Shown piece by piece: positions 18,474 to 29,712 of a stretch of DNA of 57,656 nucleotides. Each line of letters begins with the position of its first letter. Position 1 is the first letter of the stretch. The notes under the pieces are model-generated. The model saw only the letters and a program-made list of their open reading frames with translations, was not told where the DNA came from and made no database searches. The DNA lies in NCBI GenBank assembly GCA_900542305.1, contig UQMU01000010.1, positions 1 through 57,656 on the forward strand, written 5' to 3'. This DNA is from an uncultured Collinsella sp. (GTDB lineage: Bacteria > Actinomycetota > Coriobacteriia > Coriobacteriales > Coriobacteriaceae). A program made the position numbers and the translations under genes.

Positions 18474-19817
18474 TTAGCGGAGCAGGCCGGCTACTTCGCC
18501 GGCTAGGGTGATGGTGCCGGCGGCTACGAAAGGCTCGCCCGCGGCATCGAAGGCAGCGAGGGCCTCGGACACGCTCGGGTATACGCCCGCGAGCTTATCG
18601 GCATCAACGAGGGCAGCAAGCTCCTCTGCCGGCAGGGCGCGATCGGAATCGGTCTGGGTCACGACCACGCGCGGGAAGGCCGGAATCAGCACGTCGACGA
18701 TGCCCGCCACGTCCTTGTCGGCCAGCGCGGCACACAGCAGCGTGGGGCGGTTCTTCACGCACGGATCGATCTCGTCCAGCGCGCTCACAAAGTTCTCGCA
18801 GCTCTGAGGGTTATGGCAGGCGTCAATCAGCTTGAGCGGATCGGTTCCCAGCACATCAAAACGACCCGGCGTGGGGCAGCCCATAAGCGATGCATCCAGC
18901 GCATCGTGGTCGAGCTCGCGACCCAGATACCCCTCGCAAAGCATAATCGCGCACGCGGCATTCTGCGGCTGATAGGCCGGCTTGACCATGCTCGACGTAT
19001 AGATCGCACGCGGCGTGGTGCAGCTGAACTCCACCGTATCGCCCACGTGTGCCGGAAGTTTGGTCATGGAGTGGCTCACCACGAGCGGCACCACACCGCA
19101 CTCACGGCAGCGGGCATCCATCACGCGCTGAACACTCGCCTCGTGCGTGCCCTCGCCCAGCACAACCAGGCGTCCGGGCTTAATGACCGCAGCCTTCTCC
19201 CCCGCAATGGCCTCGAGCGTGTCGCCCAAAATACGTGTGTGATCGAGCCCAATGCCCGTAATGGCCACGGTGACAGGATCGGTCGCGCTTGTGGCGTCCC
19301 AACGCCCGCCCATGCCAACCTCGAGCACGGCCACGTCCACACAAGCCTCAGCAAACATAGTCAAACCAGCCACGGACAAAAGATCGAAGGGCGTAATAGA
19401 TCGGAGCTCCTCGCCCGCCGCCTCACGACGTGCGTTGAGACGACGACCCGCCTCGTACGCCGCAGAGACACCATGGGCAAAGACCTCGTCTGAGACGACC
19501 TTTCCGTCAATCTCCATACGCTCGGGATAGCGCACCAGATGAGGCGACGTAAAGAGTGCCGTCTTAAGGCCCTCACCACGAAGAATGGCAGCCGAGAATC
19601 GCGTCGTCGAGGTCTTTCCATTGGTACCGGCTATCTGGACGCAATCATAGAACTCGTCAGGACGACCAAGCTCATCGAGCATCTCAACGACGGTCTCGAG
19701 CAGCGGCGTGGAATAACGCGCAATCTTGCCCGTATCGGCCGCAAGTGCAACAGCCTCATCAAAAGAAAGTTCCGGAACCTCAAACGGCACCGAATACAAC
19801 CCAGAACGCTTTGCCAT
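18474..19817 (-). CDS. folC: Folylpolyglutamate synthase / dihydrofolate synthase
   Basis: About 447 residues from the ATG at 19817 (MAKRSGLYSVPFEVP), which has GAGGGGA eight bases ahead. Mur-ligase fold with P-loop VQIAGTNGKTSTTRFSAAIL at about residue 60, TSPHLVRYPERMEIDGK, the conserved EVGMGGRWDATSAT and GLDHTRILGDTLEAIAGEKA. The C-terminal domain begins around LIDACHNPQSCENFVSAL. It adds glutamate residues to folates (and in many bacteria also makes dihydrofolate) using ATP. A single gene here, downstream of valS on the same strand but separated from it by a large palindrome. Confidence 0.93.
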   Translation of the reverse strand: MAKRSGLYSVPFEVPELSFDEAVALAADTGKIARYSTPLLETVVEMLDELGRPDEFYDCVQIAGTNGKTSTTRFSAAILRGEGLKTALFTSPHLVRYPERMEIDGKVVSDEVFAHGVSAAYEAGRRLNARREAAGEELRSITPFDLLSVAGLTMFAEACVDVAVLEVGMGGRWDATSATDPVTVAITGIGLDHTRILGDTLEAIAGEKAAVIKPGRLVVLGEGTHEASVQRVMDARCRECGVVPLVVSHSMTKLPAHVGDTVEFSCTTPRAIYTSSMVKPAYQPQNAACAIMLCEGYLGRELDHDALDASLMGCPTPGRFDVLGTDPLKLIDACHNPQSCENFVSALDEIDPCVKNRPTLLCAALADKDVAGIVDVLIPAFPRVVVTQTDSDRALPAEELAALVDADKLAGVYPSVSEALAAFDAAGEPFVAAGTITLAGEVAGLLR

Positions 19818-19968
19818 AGCCAAAGTCCCCTCAACATAAAAAGAGGCCCGTAAGCAACAACGAGCCCCTCCCATTCAAAATATCAGCCAAACACTGCTTT
19901 GCAGCAGAATCAAGGCCACAACCCAGTGGTCCTACCGGGCAGCTGACGCCCCCGTAAACGCTATGGGA

Positions 19969-20076
19969 GCGGTTTGGGGCTTTGCTCGATACAAGTTCCG
20001 CACGAGCCGAAGGCCACTTAATGTGGCCTTCGTGCGAGCAGGACTGTTCGCAGTAGCGAGCAATGCCCCAAACCGC
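19969..20076. repeat. Giant nested palindrome downstream of valS
   Basis: Outer arms GCGGTTTGGGGCTTTGCTCG (19969-19988) and its complement (20057-20076) have one mismatch. Inside is a second palindrome centred on TTAAT near 20021: GAAGGCCAC and GTGGCCTTC, preceded by TTCCGCACGAGCC. The same core occurs, in the opposite orientation, at 22843-22893, where the outer arms are completely different. It ends 15 bases from the valS stop codon, so it may double as a 3' structure of the valS message. Confidence 0.85.
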
Positions 20077-20091
20077 GTCCCCCAGTACCGC

Positions 20092-22788
<2,697 letters not shown>

Positions 22789-22807
22789 ATATCTCTCCCG
22801 TCCCGCC

Positions 22808-22923
22808 GGGGAGGAATGTAGGCCCGATTTTCGCTCGGTCAGGTCCTGGGCTCGCTCGAAGACCACATTAAGTGGTCTTCGGCTCGTGCGGAATCTACGA
22901 AAATCGGGCCTACATTCCTCCCC
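22808..22923. repeat. Giant nested palindrome in the valS leader
   Basis: Outer arms of 26 bases (22808-22833 and 22898-22923; they begin GGGGAGGAATGTAGGCCC) are complementary at every position. The interior holds GAAGACCAC and GTGGTCTTC around ATTA near 22867, and on the minus strand the stretch TTCCGCACGAGCCGAAG, identical to the palindrome at 19969-20076. On the valS mRNA this is a very stable 116-base structure ending about ten bases before the ribosome binding site. Confidence 0.88.
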
Positions 22924-23010
22924 TTAGGTATCGATTACTTCAGTCTGATACGACTTCGCTGATGCTTAAACAAACACACAGAATAACACAGGTAGTTGGG
23001 GTTATTGCGT

Positions 23011-23051
23011 ATATATAAAATAGCCTCCGACCGCGGATGGTCGGAGGCTAT
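23011..23051 (-). terminator. Rho-independent terminator of clpX
   Basis: A 13-bp perfect stem (ATAGCCTCCGACC and complement, 23020-23032 and 23039-23051) 23 bases after the clpX stop, followed on the minus strand by TTTTATAT. Confidence 0.87.
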
Positions 23052-23073
23052 CGACAAAACGTTTTGACAGGTT

Positions 23074-24480
23074 TTAGCCGTAGATGCGTTGGGGCTGCTC
23101 TTCGCCCTTTACGGCGGCTTCGGTCACGACGACCTTGGAAACGCCATCCTCGCTGGGGAGGTCGAACATCGTCTGCTGCAGCACGTCCTCGCAGATGGAG
23201 CGCAGGCCGCGGGCGCCGGTCTTGCGGGCGAGCGCCATGCGGGCGATCTCGTGCAGGGCGGCATCCTCAAACTCAAGCTCAACGTCCTCGAGCTGGAACA
23301 TCTTACGGTATTGACGCACCACGGCGTTCTTGGGCTCGGTCAGGATCGACACCAGGTCATCCTCGTCGAGCGCCTGCGTCTGGGTGACGACGGGCGTACG
23401 TCCCACAAACTCGGGAATCATGCCAAAGGCATTGAGGTCCTGCGGAAGCACCTGGCGCAGCAGGTCGTTCTCGTCGACCGAGGTGGGGCCGGCGATCTCG
23501 GAGTTAAAGCCCACACCCTTGTTGCCCACGCGATCGGCGATGATCTTGTCCAGACCCACAAAGGCACCGCCGCAGATGAACAGGATGTTGGTCGTGTCAA
23601 TCTGCAGCAGCTCCTGCTGGGGATGCTTGCGGCCGCCGGTGGGCGGAACGCTTGCCACCGTGCCCTCAAGAATCTTAAGCAGCGCCTGCTGAACACCCTC
23701 ACCCGAAACATCGCGAGTGATGGAGAGGTTCTCGGCCTTGCGGGCAATCTTGTCGATCTCATCGACATAGATGATGCCCACCTGCGCGCGCTCAATGTCG
23801 CCATCGGCAGCATTGATGAGCTTGAGCAGGATGTTCTCCACGTCCTCGCCCACATAACCGGCCTCGGTGAGCGCGGTGGCATCGGCGATGGCAAACGGCA
23901 CCTCGAGGATGCGCGCAAGCGTCTGGGCGAGCAGGGTCTTGCCGGTACCGGTGGGACCGAGCAGCAAAATGTTGGACTTGGCGAGCTCCACCTCGTCCAT
24001 ATCGTCATCGAACTGCGAGCCCATGTCGTCATCAAAGGCAGACACCGCAGCGCCGCCCTCAATCACGCGGCGATAGTGGTTATACACGGCCACCGACATG
24101 GCGCGCTTGGCGTCCTCCTGACCCATAACATAGGCCGAAAGCTCGTCATAGATCTCGTGCGGCGTCGGCACGTGCGTGATGACCTGGCGGTCGTCCTCGA
24201 GCTCAAAGCCCTCGGTCTCGGGGTCCACGGCGGGCTGCCCAGCAGCCTGGCCGTGGTCGTTGAGGAAGCCTGGCAGCTTGCCGTTGCGGGCAGCGTCCAT
24301 AAAGTCCGAAGCCAGCGACTCCTCCAGAATCTCGGAGCAAGCGGCGACGCACTCGTCACAGATAAAGATGTTGGTCGGGCCCTTTACGAGGCGACGGACC
24401 TGGCCCTGCTCTTTTCCGCAGAAGGAGCAGCGGATAGGGTTGCCGTTCTCGTCAAAGTTGTCCTGCATGTTTCCTGCCAT
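23074..24480 (-). CDS. clpX: ATP-dependent Clp protease ATP-binding subunit ClpX
   Basis: About 468 residues from the ATG at 24480, one base after the clpP stop; an ATG at 24468, preceded by AGGA, is nearly as good. The zinc-binding domain comes first (CSFCGKEQGQ, then FICDECVAAC), then the AAA+ domain with Walker A LLLGPTGTGKTLLAQTLA, Walker B VGIIYVDEIDKIARKAENLS, the GYVGEDVENIL pore region and the sensor/arginine parts (GMIPEFVGRTPVV). An insertion of about 20 residues (SAFDDDMGSQFDDDMDEVEL) between the zinc domain and Walker A is acidic. ClpX unfolds substrates for ClpP. Operon tig-clpP-clpX. Confidence 0.96.
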   Translation of the reverse strand: MAGNMQDNFDENGNPIRCSFCGKEQGQVRRLVKGPTNIFICDECVAACSEILEESLASDFMDAARNGKLPGFLNDHGQAAGQPAVDPETEGFELEDDRQVITHVPTPHEIYDELSAYVMGQEDAKRAMSVAVYNHYRRVIEGGAAVSAFDDDMGSQFDDDMDEVELAKSNILLLGPTGTGKTLLAQTLARILEVPFAIADATALTEAGYVGEDVENILLKLINAADGDIERAQVGIIYVDEIDKIARKAENLSITRDVSGEGVQQALLKILEGTVASVPPTGGRKHPQQELLQIDTTNILFICGGAFVGLDKIIADRVGNKGVGFNSEIAGPTSVDENDLLRQVLPQDLNAFGMIPEFVGRTPVVTQTQALDEDDLVSILTEPKNAVVRQYRKMFQLEDVELEFEDAALHEIARMALARKTGARGLRSICEDVLQQTMFDLPSEDGVSKVVVTEAAVKGEEQPQRIYG

Positions 24481-24481
24481 C

Positions 24482-25102
24482 CTAGGCATCCTTCGCGGCG
24501 AGATCGCGCGAGGTGACGATACGGTCAATCAAGCCGTAGTCGAGGGCCTCGGCAGCGGTCAGGTAGTTGTCGCGCTCGGTATCGGCCTGGACCTTCTCGA
24601 TGGGCTGGCCCGAGGCGTCGGACAGGATCTGGTTGAGCTCGCGACGGGTCTTCTTGATCTCCTCGGCAACGATCTCAATCTCGGTCTGCTGACCCTGGGC
24701 ACCGCCGCTGGGCTGGTGAATCATGACCTTGGAGTGCGGCAGGCAGAAGCGCTTGCCCTTGGCGCCGGCCGAAAGCAGCACAGCGGCCATAGACGCGGCC
24801 ATACCGACGCAAATGGTGGAGACCTGCGGCTTAATGAAGTTCATGGTGTCAAGAATCGCCAGGCCGGAGTAGACCTCGCCACCGGGCGAATTGATGTAGA
24901 GCGAGATATCCTTCTCGGCATCCTGGCTCTCAAGATGCAGCAGCTGGGCAACGACCAGGTTGGCGCTGACGGAGTTGATCTCCTCGCCCAAGAAGATGAT
25001 GCGGTCGTTGAGCAGGCGCGAATAGATATCGTAGCTGCGCTCGCCGCGCGGCGTCTGCTCGATAACGTATGGCACGAGGGCGGAATCGAACTTAGCGATC
25101 AT
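24482..25102 (-). CDS. clpP: ATP-dependent Clp protease proteolytic subunit
   Basis: About 206 residues from the ATG at 25102 (MIAKFDSALVPYVIEQTPRG), which has GGAG seven bases upstream; ATGs at 25114 and 25108 are alternatives. Catalytic serine in VGMAASMAAVLLSAGAKGKR, histidine in LPHSKVMIHQPSGGAQGQ, and aspartate in the region following NQILSDASGQ. The length is that of a mature ClpP with little propeptide. It forms the tetradecameric peptidase used by ClpX. Lies between tig and clpX. Confidence 0.96.
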   Translation of the reverse strand: MIAKFDSALVPYVIEQTPRGERSYDIYSRLLNDRIIFLGEEINSVSANLVVAQLLHLESQDAEKDISLYINSPGGEVYSGLAILDTMNFIKPQVSTICVGMAASMAAVLLSAGAKGKRFCLPHSKVMIHQPSGGAQGQQTEIEIVAEEIKKTRRELNQILSDASGQPIEKVQADTERDNYLTAAEALDYGLIDRIVTSRDLAAKDA

Positions 25103-25149
25103 ACGCATCTCCATTTCTCTCTTGCGGACCAATAGTGGTTCTAGATAAA

Positions 25150-25190
25150 CGTACGGTGCCCGCATGCTATGCATTGGCTGGCACCGTACG
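25150..25190. promoter_or_regulatory. Perfect 11-bp inverted repeat between tig and clpP
   Basis: CGTACGGTGCC (25150-25160) and GGCACCGTACG (25180-25190) with a 19-base loop, about 50 bases before the clpP start. There is no T-run, so it is more likely an operator or an mRNA processing structure than a terminator. It does not resemble the known ClgR or CtsR sites. Confidence 0.4.
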
Positions 25191-25266
25191 AAGCAACCGG
25201 ATAACCGGTGTATAACTTTACCCCATCACGGGCGCACGCATGCGCTCGCGGGCAAGGTGGCGAGAA

Positions 25267-26565
25267 TTACTCGGCGTCCTTGGCGGTCTCGTCGACCTCG
25301 GTCACCTTGGCGTTCTCGACCAGGTGGTCAACGGCCTTGGAGCGACGGATGGACTCGCGGACGGCAGGCATGCGGCCATCGGCGATGAACTCGGCCTTGG
25401 AAGCCTCGACGTCCTTGACGCCGGCCTTCTCGAACTCGGCGTTGACGTCGTCCTCGGTGACCTCAATCTTGAGCTCACGGGCGAGGGCGTCGAGAGCCAG
25501 GGACTCACGGGCAACGTCGTTGGCCTGCTTGTGCAGGTCGCCGATGAACTGCTCCATGGTTAGGCCGGAAGCGGGCAGCCAGGTGTCCAGCGTCATGCCG
25601 CGGGCAGCGAGGTTGGACAGGAAGTTCTGGCCAAGCTCCTCAAAGACGGACTGCTCGTAGTCAGCATCCATCTCGTCGAGCTGCAGGCGCTCGGCGAGAG
25701 CGGAGACGCAACGGTTCTCCTTCTCGGCCGGCAGGCGGGAAGCCTTGTCCTGCTCGATCTCGATCTTGATGGCGTCGCGCATGGCGTCGATGCTGTCAAA
25801 GCCAAAGTCGGACTTGACGAGCTCATCGGTGAGCTCGGGGGTGTTGCGGACCTTGATGCCCTTGACGGTGACCTCGACGGTGTGGGTCTCGGCCTCCTCG
25901 CCCTCCTCGACCTCGTCGGTCCAGGTGACGGTCTTGACGTCGTCAACGTTAGCGCCGATCAGGGCCTCGTTGAACTCCTTGGGGTTGCTGTCGCTACCGG
26001 CGATGAGCATGCGACCCTCGGCGGCGAAGTTGTCGGCGTTCTCAACGGCCTTGAGATCGACGGTGACGTAGTCCTCGGCCTCGACGGCGCGACCCTCGAC
26101 GTCCTCGAAGGTGGCACGGTAGTTGAGGAGCATCTCGACCTGGTTGTTAATCTCGGACTCGGTGACCTCCGCAGGAGGCATCTCGATCTCGACGGCGTCG
26201 AAGGAGGAGAGCTCAGCAGCAGGACGCAGGGAGAACTCGACAGTGTAGGTGTAGTCCTCGTGATCCTTGGCGAGGTCGAGCTCCTTGTAGTCACCGTTCT
26301 TGGTGGGGACGATGTCCAGCTCGTTGAGGACGGCGGGCTCGTTGGCGGCGATCAGGTCGTTGGTGGCCTGAGCGAGGGTAGCCTCGGCACCAAGAGCGGA
26401 GTCGATGACCGGACGGGGGGCCTTGCCGGCACGGAAGCCCGGGAAGCGGTACTTCTTGGCGGTGTCCTTGTAAGCCTTCTTGATCGCGGCGTCGACGTCG
26501 GCGGCCGGGATGGTGACCGTAGCGGTGAGCTTGGCGTCCTTGACGTCAGAAGCGGTGATGTTCAA
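25267..26565 (-). CDS. tig: Trigger factor (ribosome-associated chaperone, peptidyl-prolyl isomerase)
   Basis: About 432 residues. The frame is open to 26622, but AGGAGG sits six bases before a TTG at 26565 (LNITASDVKDAKLTATV), which is the likely start; a GTG at 26568 is the other option. The N-terminal ribosome-binding domain has the signature GFRAGKAPRPVI (trigger factor GFRxGxxP). The FKBP-type domain follows (EAEDYVTVDLKAVEN to about residue 240), here with an unusually acidic stretch DEVEEGEEAETHTVEV, and then the long helical C-terminal arms. It is the first gene of tig-clpP-clpX, just after tRNA-Leu. Confidence 0.95.
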   Translation of the reverse strand: MNITASDVKDAKLTATVTIPAADVDAAIKKAYKDTAKKYRFPGFRAGKAPRPVIDSALGAEATLAQATNDLIAANEPAVLNELDIVPTKNGDYKELDLAKDHEDYTYTVEFSLRPAAELSSFDAVEIEMPPAEVTESEINNQVEMLLNYRATFEDVEGRAVEAEDYVTVDLKAVENADNFAAEGRMLIAGSDSNPKEFNEALIGANVDDVKTVTWTDEVEEGEEAETHTVEVTVKGIKVRNTPELTDELVKSDFGFDSIDAMRDAIKIEIEQDKASRLPAEKENRCVSALAERLQLDEMDADYEQSVFEELGQNFLSNLAARGMTLDTWLPASGLTMEQFIGDLHKQANDVARESLALDALARELKIEVTEDDVNAEFEKAGVKDVEASKAEFIADGRMPAVRESIRRSKAVDHLVENAKVTEVDETAKDAE

Positions 26566-26656
26566 CACGTTCCTCCTCATACTGCCCAGCTTATCTGAGG
26601 TGCTGGTACCTTTATGCAACAAAGAGTCGCGACGGCCGAAGCCGACGCAGATGCGT

Positions 26657-26740
26657 TGGTGCGGGCGAAAGGACTCGAACCTTCACGGGAATCCCACCAG
26701 AACCTAAATCTGGCGCGTCTACCAATTCCGCCACGCCCGC
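26657..26740 (-). tRNA. tRNA-Leu (anticodon UAG), CCA encoded
   Basis: 84 bases including the encoded CCA (26657-26659). Acceptor GCGGGCG pairs with CGCCCGC. The anticodon stem CCAGA/TCTGG encloses TTTAGGT, giving anticodon TAG. A variable arm of class II type (TGGGATTCCCGTGA region) and the T-loop GTTCGAGTC are present. These fit leucine tRNA reading CUA/CUN codons. Confidence 0.95.
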
Positions 26741-26826
26741 ATGAGCGCACAGACTAGGAATGATAGCAGATACGAACGGCAAGCGCACGCACACCTTTTA
26801 CAAGCTCACGACCTCACCACGAGTGC

Positions 26827-26852
26827 AAAAGGCGGGACGAGTTGCCCCGCCC
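26827..26852 (-). terminator. Terminator of the molybdenum hydroxylase operon
   Basis: Stem of about seven pairs (GGCGGG with CCCGCC) followed on the minus strand by TTTTGC, about 30 bases after the stop at 26881. Confidence 0.7.
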
Positions 26853-26880
26853 CGACAATTACGACTTGTTCGCCGACCCG

Positions 26881-29712
26881 CTACTCCCCCAGCAGGGCCT
26901 TCTCGGGCGTGATCGGCAGCGAACGAACCTGGTGGCCGGTGGCGTGTGCGACGGCCGAGGCGACGGCGGCGAGCGGCGTGTTGATGACGACCTCGCCGAT
27001 CGACTTGGCGCCAAACGGGCCCGTCGGCTCGTAGCTCGGCTCAAAGGCCACGCGAATACTGCCGATATCCAGGCGCGTGGGCAGCTTGTAGCTCATAAAG
27101 TTACCGGTGCGCAGGCGGCCGCGGTCGTCGTGCTCGACGATCTCGTAGAGCGCGTGACCGATACCCTGGGCAATGCCGCCCTCGGCCTGGACGCGCGCGA
27201 GCGCCTCATTGATCACAGTGCCGCAGTCCACAGCCGCCGCATAGTCCACCACAGTCACCTTGCCGGTAGCCTTGTCGACCTCGACCTCGGCAATGCCGGC
27301 CATAAAAGGCGGAGGCGAAACGGGCACGCAGGCAGAGGCATGCGAGGTGAGCGCGTCGCCGCCCGCGATGTTCTTGACGCACAGGTTGGCAAAGTCGCGC
27401 AGCGTGAGATAGCGGTTCTGCTCGCGCGCGGCACGCTCGTCGGACAGGCGCACGTACTGGCCATCGAAGACCACGTCGGCGGCGTCCACGTCCCACATCT
27501 GGGCAGCCTTGGCGCAAATCTTCTCACGCAGCTCGGTTGCGGCGTTCTTGGCGGCAAGGCCCGTCACGTACGTGCCCGAGCTCGCGTACGAGCCGGCATC
27601 GAACGGCGAAACGTCGGTGTCCACGCCGCGCACCACGATCAGCGAGCTCTCAACGCCCAGCTCCTCGGCGGCAATCTGCGCCAGGATCGTGTCGACGCCC
27701 ATGCCGTTATCGGTGGCGCCGGTGCCGATGGTAATGAAGCCGTCCTCTTCCAGGCGCATGTCGATGCCGGCGATATCCACGTTGGAAATGCCCGAGCCCT
27801 GCATGGTGAGCGCGCAGCCCAGAGCACGCACGCGATCGCCCAGGTCGATGGCTAGCGGCTTGTCGCGCCAACCGATCATGTCCATCGCGCGCAGCAGGCA
27901 GCGGTCGAGCGCGCAGGCGTTGAGCTTCTCGTTGTAGTACTGCGGCATGATCTCGCCCTCGCGCACGATGTTCTTAAGGCGCAGGTCGGCGGGGTCCATG
28001 TGCAGCATATCGGCGAGCTCGTTGACGGCGCTCTCCACGGCAAACTGGCCCTGGGTGGCACCGTAGCCGCGATACGCGCCGCCGCGGTTGGTATTGGTGT
28101 AGACGGCGTCCCAGCTAAAGCGGCTCGCCTTCACGTGGTTGTAGATGGGCAAGCTCTTGTGGCCCGAAAGACCGATCGTCGTGGTAGCATGCTCGCCATA
28201 CGCGCCGGCGTTGGACAGCGTGTGCAGATCGATGGCCGTGATGGTACCGTCGTTCATGGCGCCCAGCTTAACGGTCATCTGCATCTGGTGGCGCGAGTTG
28301 CCCGCAGTGATGGTCTCCTCACGGGTGTAGCAGCAGTAACTCGGACGACCGGTCTGCTGGGTCACAAACGCAACAAAGATCTCGCAGCAGCCCGTCTGCT
28401 TGGAGCCAAAGCCGCCGCCGATGCGCGGCTTAATGACCTGCACCTGCGACTGCGGGATATCGAGCGACTGCGCGACCATGCGGCGCACGTGGAAGGGCAC
28501 CTGCGTAGAGGTGGTCACCGAGATGCGCCCGAACGCGTCGGTCGTCGCGAAGGCGCGGAAGGTTTCCATGGGCGCGGTCTGCGTGGCCTGGCTGGTGTAG
28601 GTGCGGGTAAAGACGATGTCGCTCTGGGCGAAGGCCTCGTCCAAGTCGCCAAAGTCGCTCGTGCCGCTGCATACCAAGTTGCGCGGGACGTCGCCGCCCT
28701 GCGGGAACATAAAGGTCACGTCGCCCTCGGGGTGGACCACGATGTCGTTATCGAGCGCCTTGGTAAAGTCGAGCAGCGGCTCAAGCACCTCATAGTCGAC
28801 CTTAATGAGTTTGAGCGCCTTGTCGGCAGCCTCCTCAGTCTCGGCGGCGACGATCGCCACCTCCTCGTTTTGGTAGCGTACGAGGTTCTCAAGGATCAGG
28901 CGGTCGTAGGGACTCGGCTGCGGATAGCTCTGGCCAGCGATGGTAAAGCGGCGCTTGGGCACGTCCTCGTAGGTGTAGACGCCCACCACGCCAGGCACCT
29001 TCAGGGCGCGCGACGTGTCGATGGAGCGGATCTTGGCGCGGGCATACGGGCTGCGCTTGAGCTTAACGATGAGCGCGCCGGCGGGCACCATGTCGCCCGT
29101 GTAGACAGGACGGCCCTCGAGCAAGGCCTTCGAATCCTTCTTGGGCTGCTTGTGGGTGATCTGCTTGTAGGAGACACCGTCACAGCTGGTGTCGTTGACC
29201 GGCAGCTCGGGCATCTCAAAGCCAACCTGCACGCCGGACTCGTTGAGGAAGCGCACGATAGCGCGCAGCTGGCTCTCGTAGCCGCTGCAGCGGCAGAGAT
29301 TGCCGGCGAGCTGGCGCGAGAGCTCCTCGCGCGTGGCAACGAGGCTCGGGTCCTCCTTGGCGGCGCGGGCAAGCGCCAGCACGTTCATGATGAGGCCGGG
29401 GGCGCAAAAACCGCACTGCTCAGCGCCTTCGGCAGCCATCGCACGGGCGAGCGCCTCGGACTCGGCCTTGAGGCCCTCGAGCGTGGTGATGGTGTGGCCC
29501 TCGACACGCGCGGCGGGAACCGAGCAGCTCAGCACCGGGTCGCCGTCGAGCCACACCGTGCACAGGCCACAGTTGGTGGTCTCGCAGGCGCAGCGCACCG
29601 ACGCGCAGCCCTGCTCACGCAGCAGCGCAAAGAGCATGGTGTCGGGGGCAATCTGAACCTTGACCTTACGGCCGTTGAGCGTAAAGGAAAGATCGATGAG
29701 TTTGGCAGCCAT
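26881..29712 (-). CDS. Molybdenum hydroxylase, fused [2Fe-2S] and molybdopterin subunits (xanthine dehydrogenase family)
   Basis: A 943-residue fusion. Residues 1-165 form the two-cluster iron-sulfur subunit: CACETTNCGLCTVWLDG (plant-type cluster) and EQCGFCAPGLIMNVLALA with GNLCRCSGY. From about residue 190 on comes the molybdopterin domain (GRPVYTGDMVPAGALIVKLK, QATQTAPMETFRAFATTDAF, PRIGGGFGSKQTGCCEIF, NTNRGGAYRGYGATQGQFAV) ending with GPFGAKSIGEVVINTPL, whose Glu is the expected catalytic base. It hydroxylates purines or related N-heterocycles. A FAD subunit is encoded immediately upstream with a one-base overlap. The closest group may be selenium-dependent hydroxylases of anaerobes, which suits the nearby Se genes, but xanthine, hypoxanthine or nicotinate cannot be told apart by eye. 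Confidence 0.9.
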   Translation of the reverse strand: MAAKLIDLSFTLNGRKVKVQIAPDTMLFALLREQGCASVRCACETTNCGLCTVWLDGDPVLSCSVPAARVEGHTITTLEGLKAESEALARAMAAEGAEQCGFCAPGLIMNVLALARAAKEDPSLVATREELSRQLAGNLCRCSGYESQLRAIVRFLNESGVQVGFEMPELPVNDTSCDGVSYKQITHKQPKKDSKALLEGRPVYTGDMVPAGALIVKLKRSPYARAKIRSIDTSRALKVPGVVGVYTYEDVPKRRFTIAGQSYPQPSPYDRLILENLVRYQNEEVAIVAAETEEAADKALKLIKVDYEVLEPLLDFTKALDNDIVVHPEGDVTFMFPQGGDVPRNLVCSGTSDFGDLDEAFAQSDIVFTRTYTSQATQTAPMETFRAFATTDAFGRISVTTSTQVPFHVRRMVAQSLDIPQSQVQVIKPRIGGGFGSKQTGCCEIFVAFVTQQTGRPSYCCYTREETITAGNSRHQMQMTVKLGAMNDGTITAIDLHTLSNAGAYGEHATTTIGLSGHKSLPIYNHVKASRFSWDAVYTNTNRGGAYRGYGATQGQFAVESAVNELADMLHMDPADLRLKNIVREGEIMPQYYNEKLNACALDRCLLRAMDMIGWRDKPLAIDLGDRVRALGCALTMQGSGISNVDIAGIDMRLEEDGFITIGTGATDNGMGVDTILAQIAAEELGVESSLIVVRGVDTDVSPFDAGSYASSGTYVTGLAAKNAATELREKICAKAAQMWDVDAADVVFDGQYVRLSDERAAREQNRYLTLRDFANLCVKNIAGGDALTSHASACVPVSPPPFMAGIAEVEVDKATGKVTVVDYAAAVDCGTVINEALARVQAEGGIAQGIGHALYEIVEHDDRGRLRTGNFMSYKLPTRLDIGSIRVAFEPSYEPTGPFGAKSIGEVVINTPLAAVASAVAHATGHQVRSLPITPEKALLGE

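Noticed and set aside
22789..22923. T-box riboswitch in the valS leader
   Set aside because: The leader is a nested palindrome; I see no specifier loop, AG bulge or T-box/antiterminator sequence.
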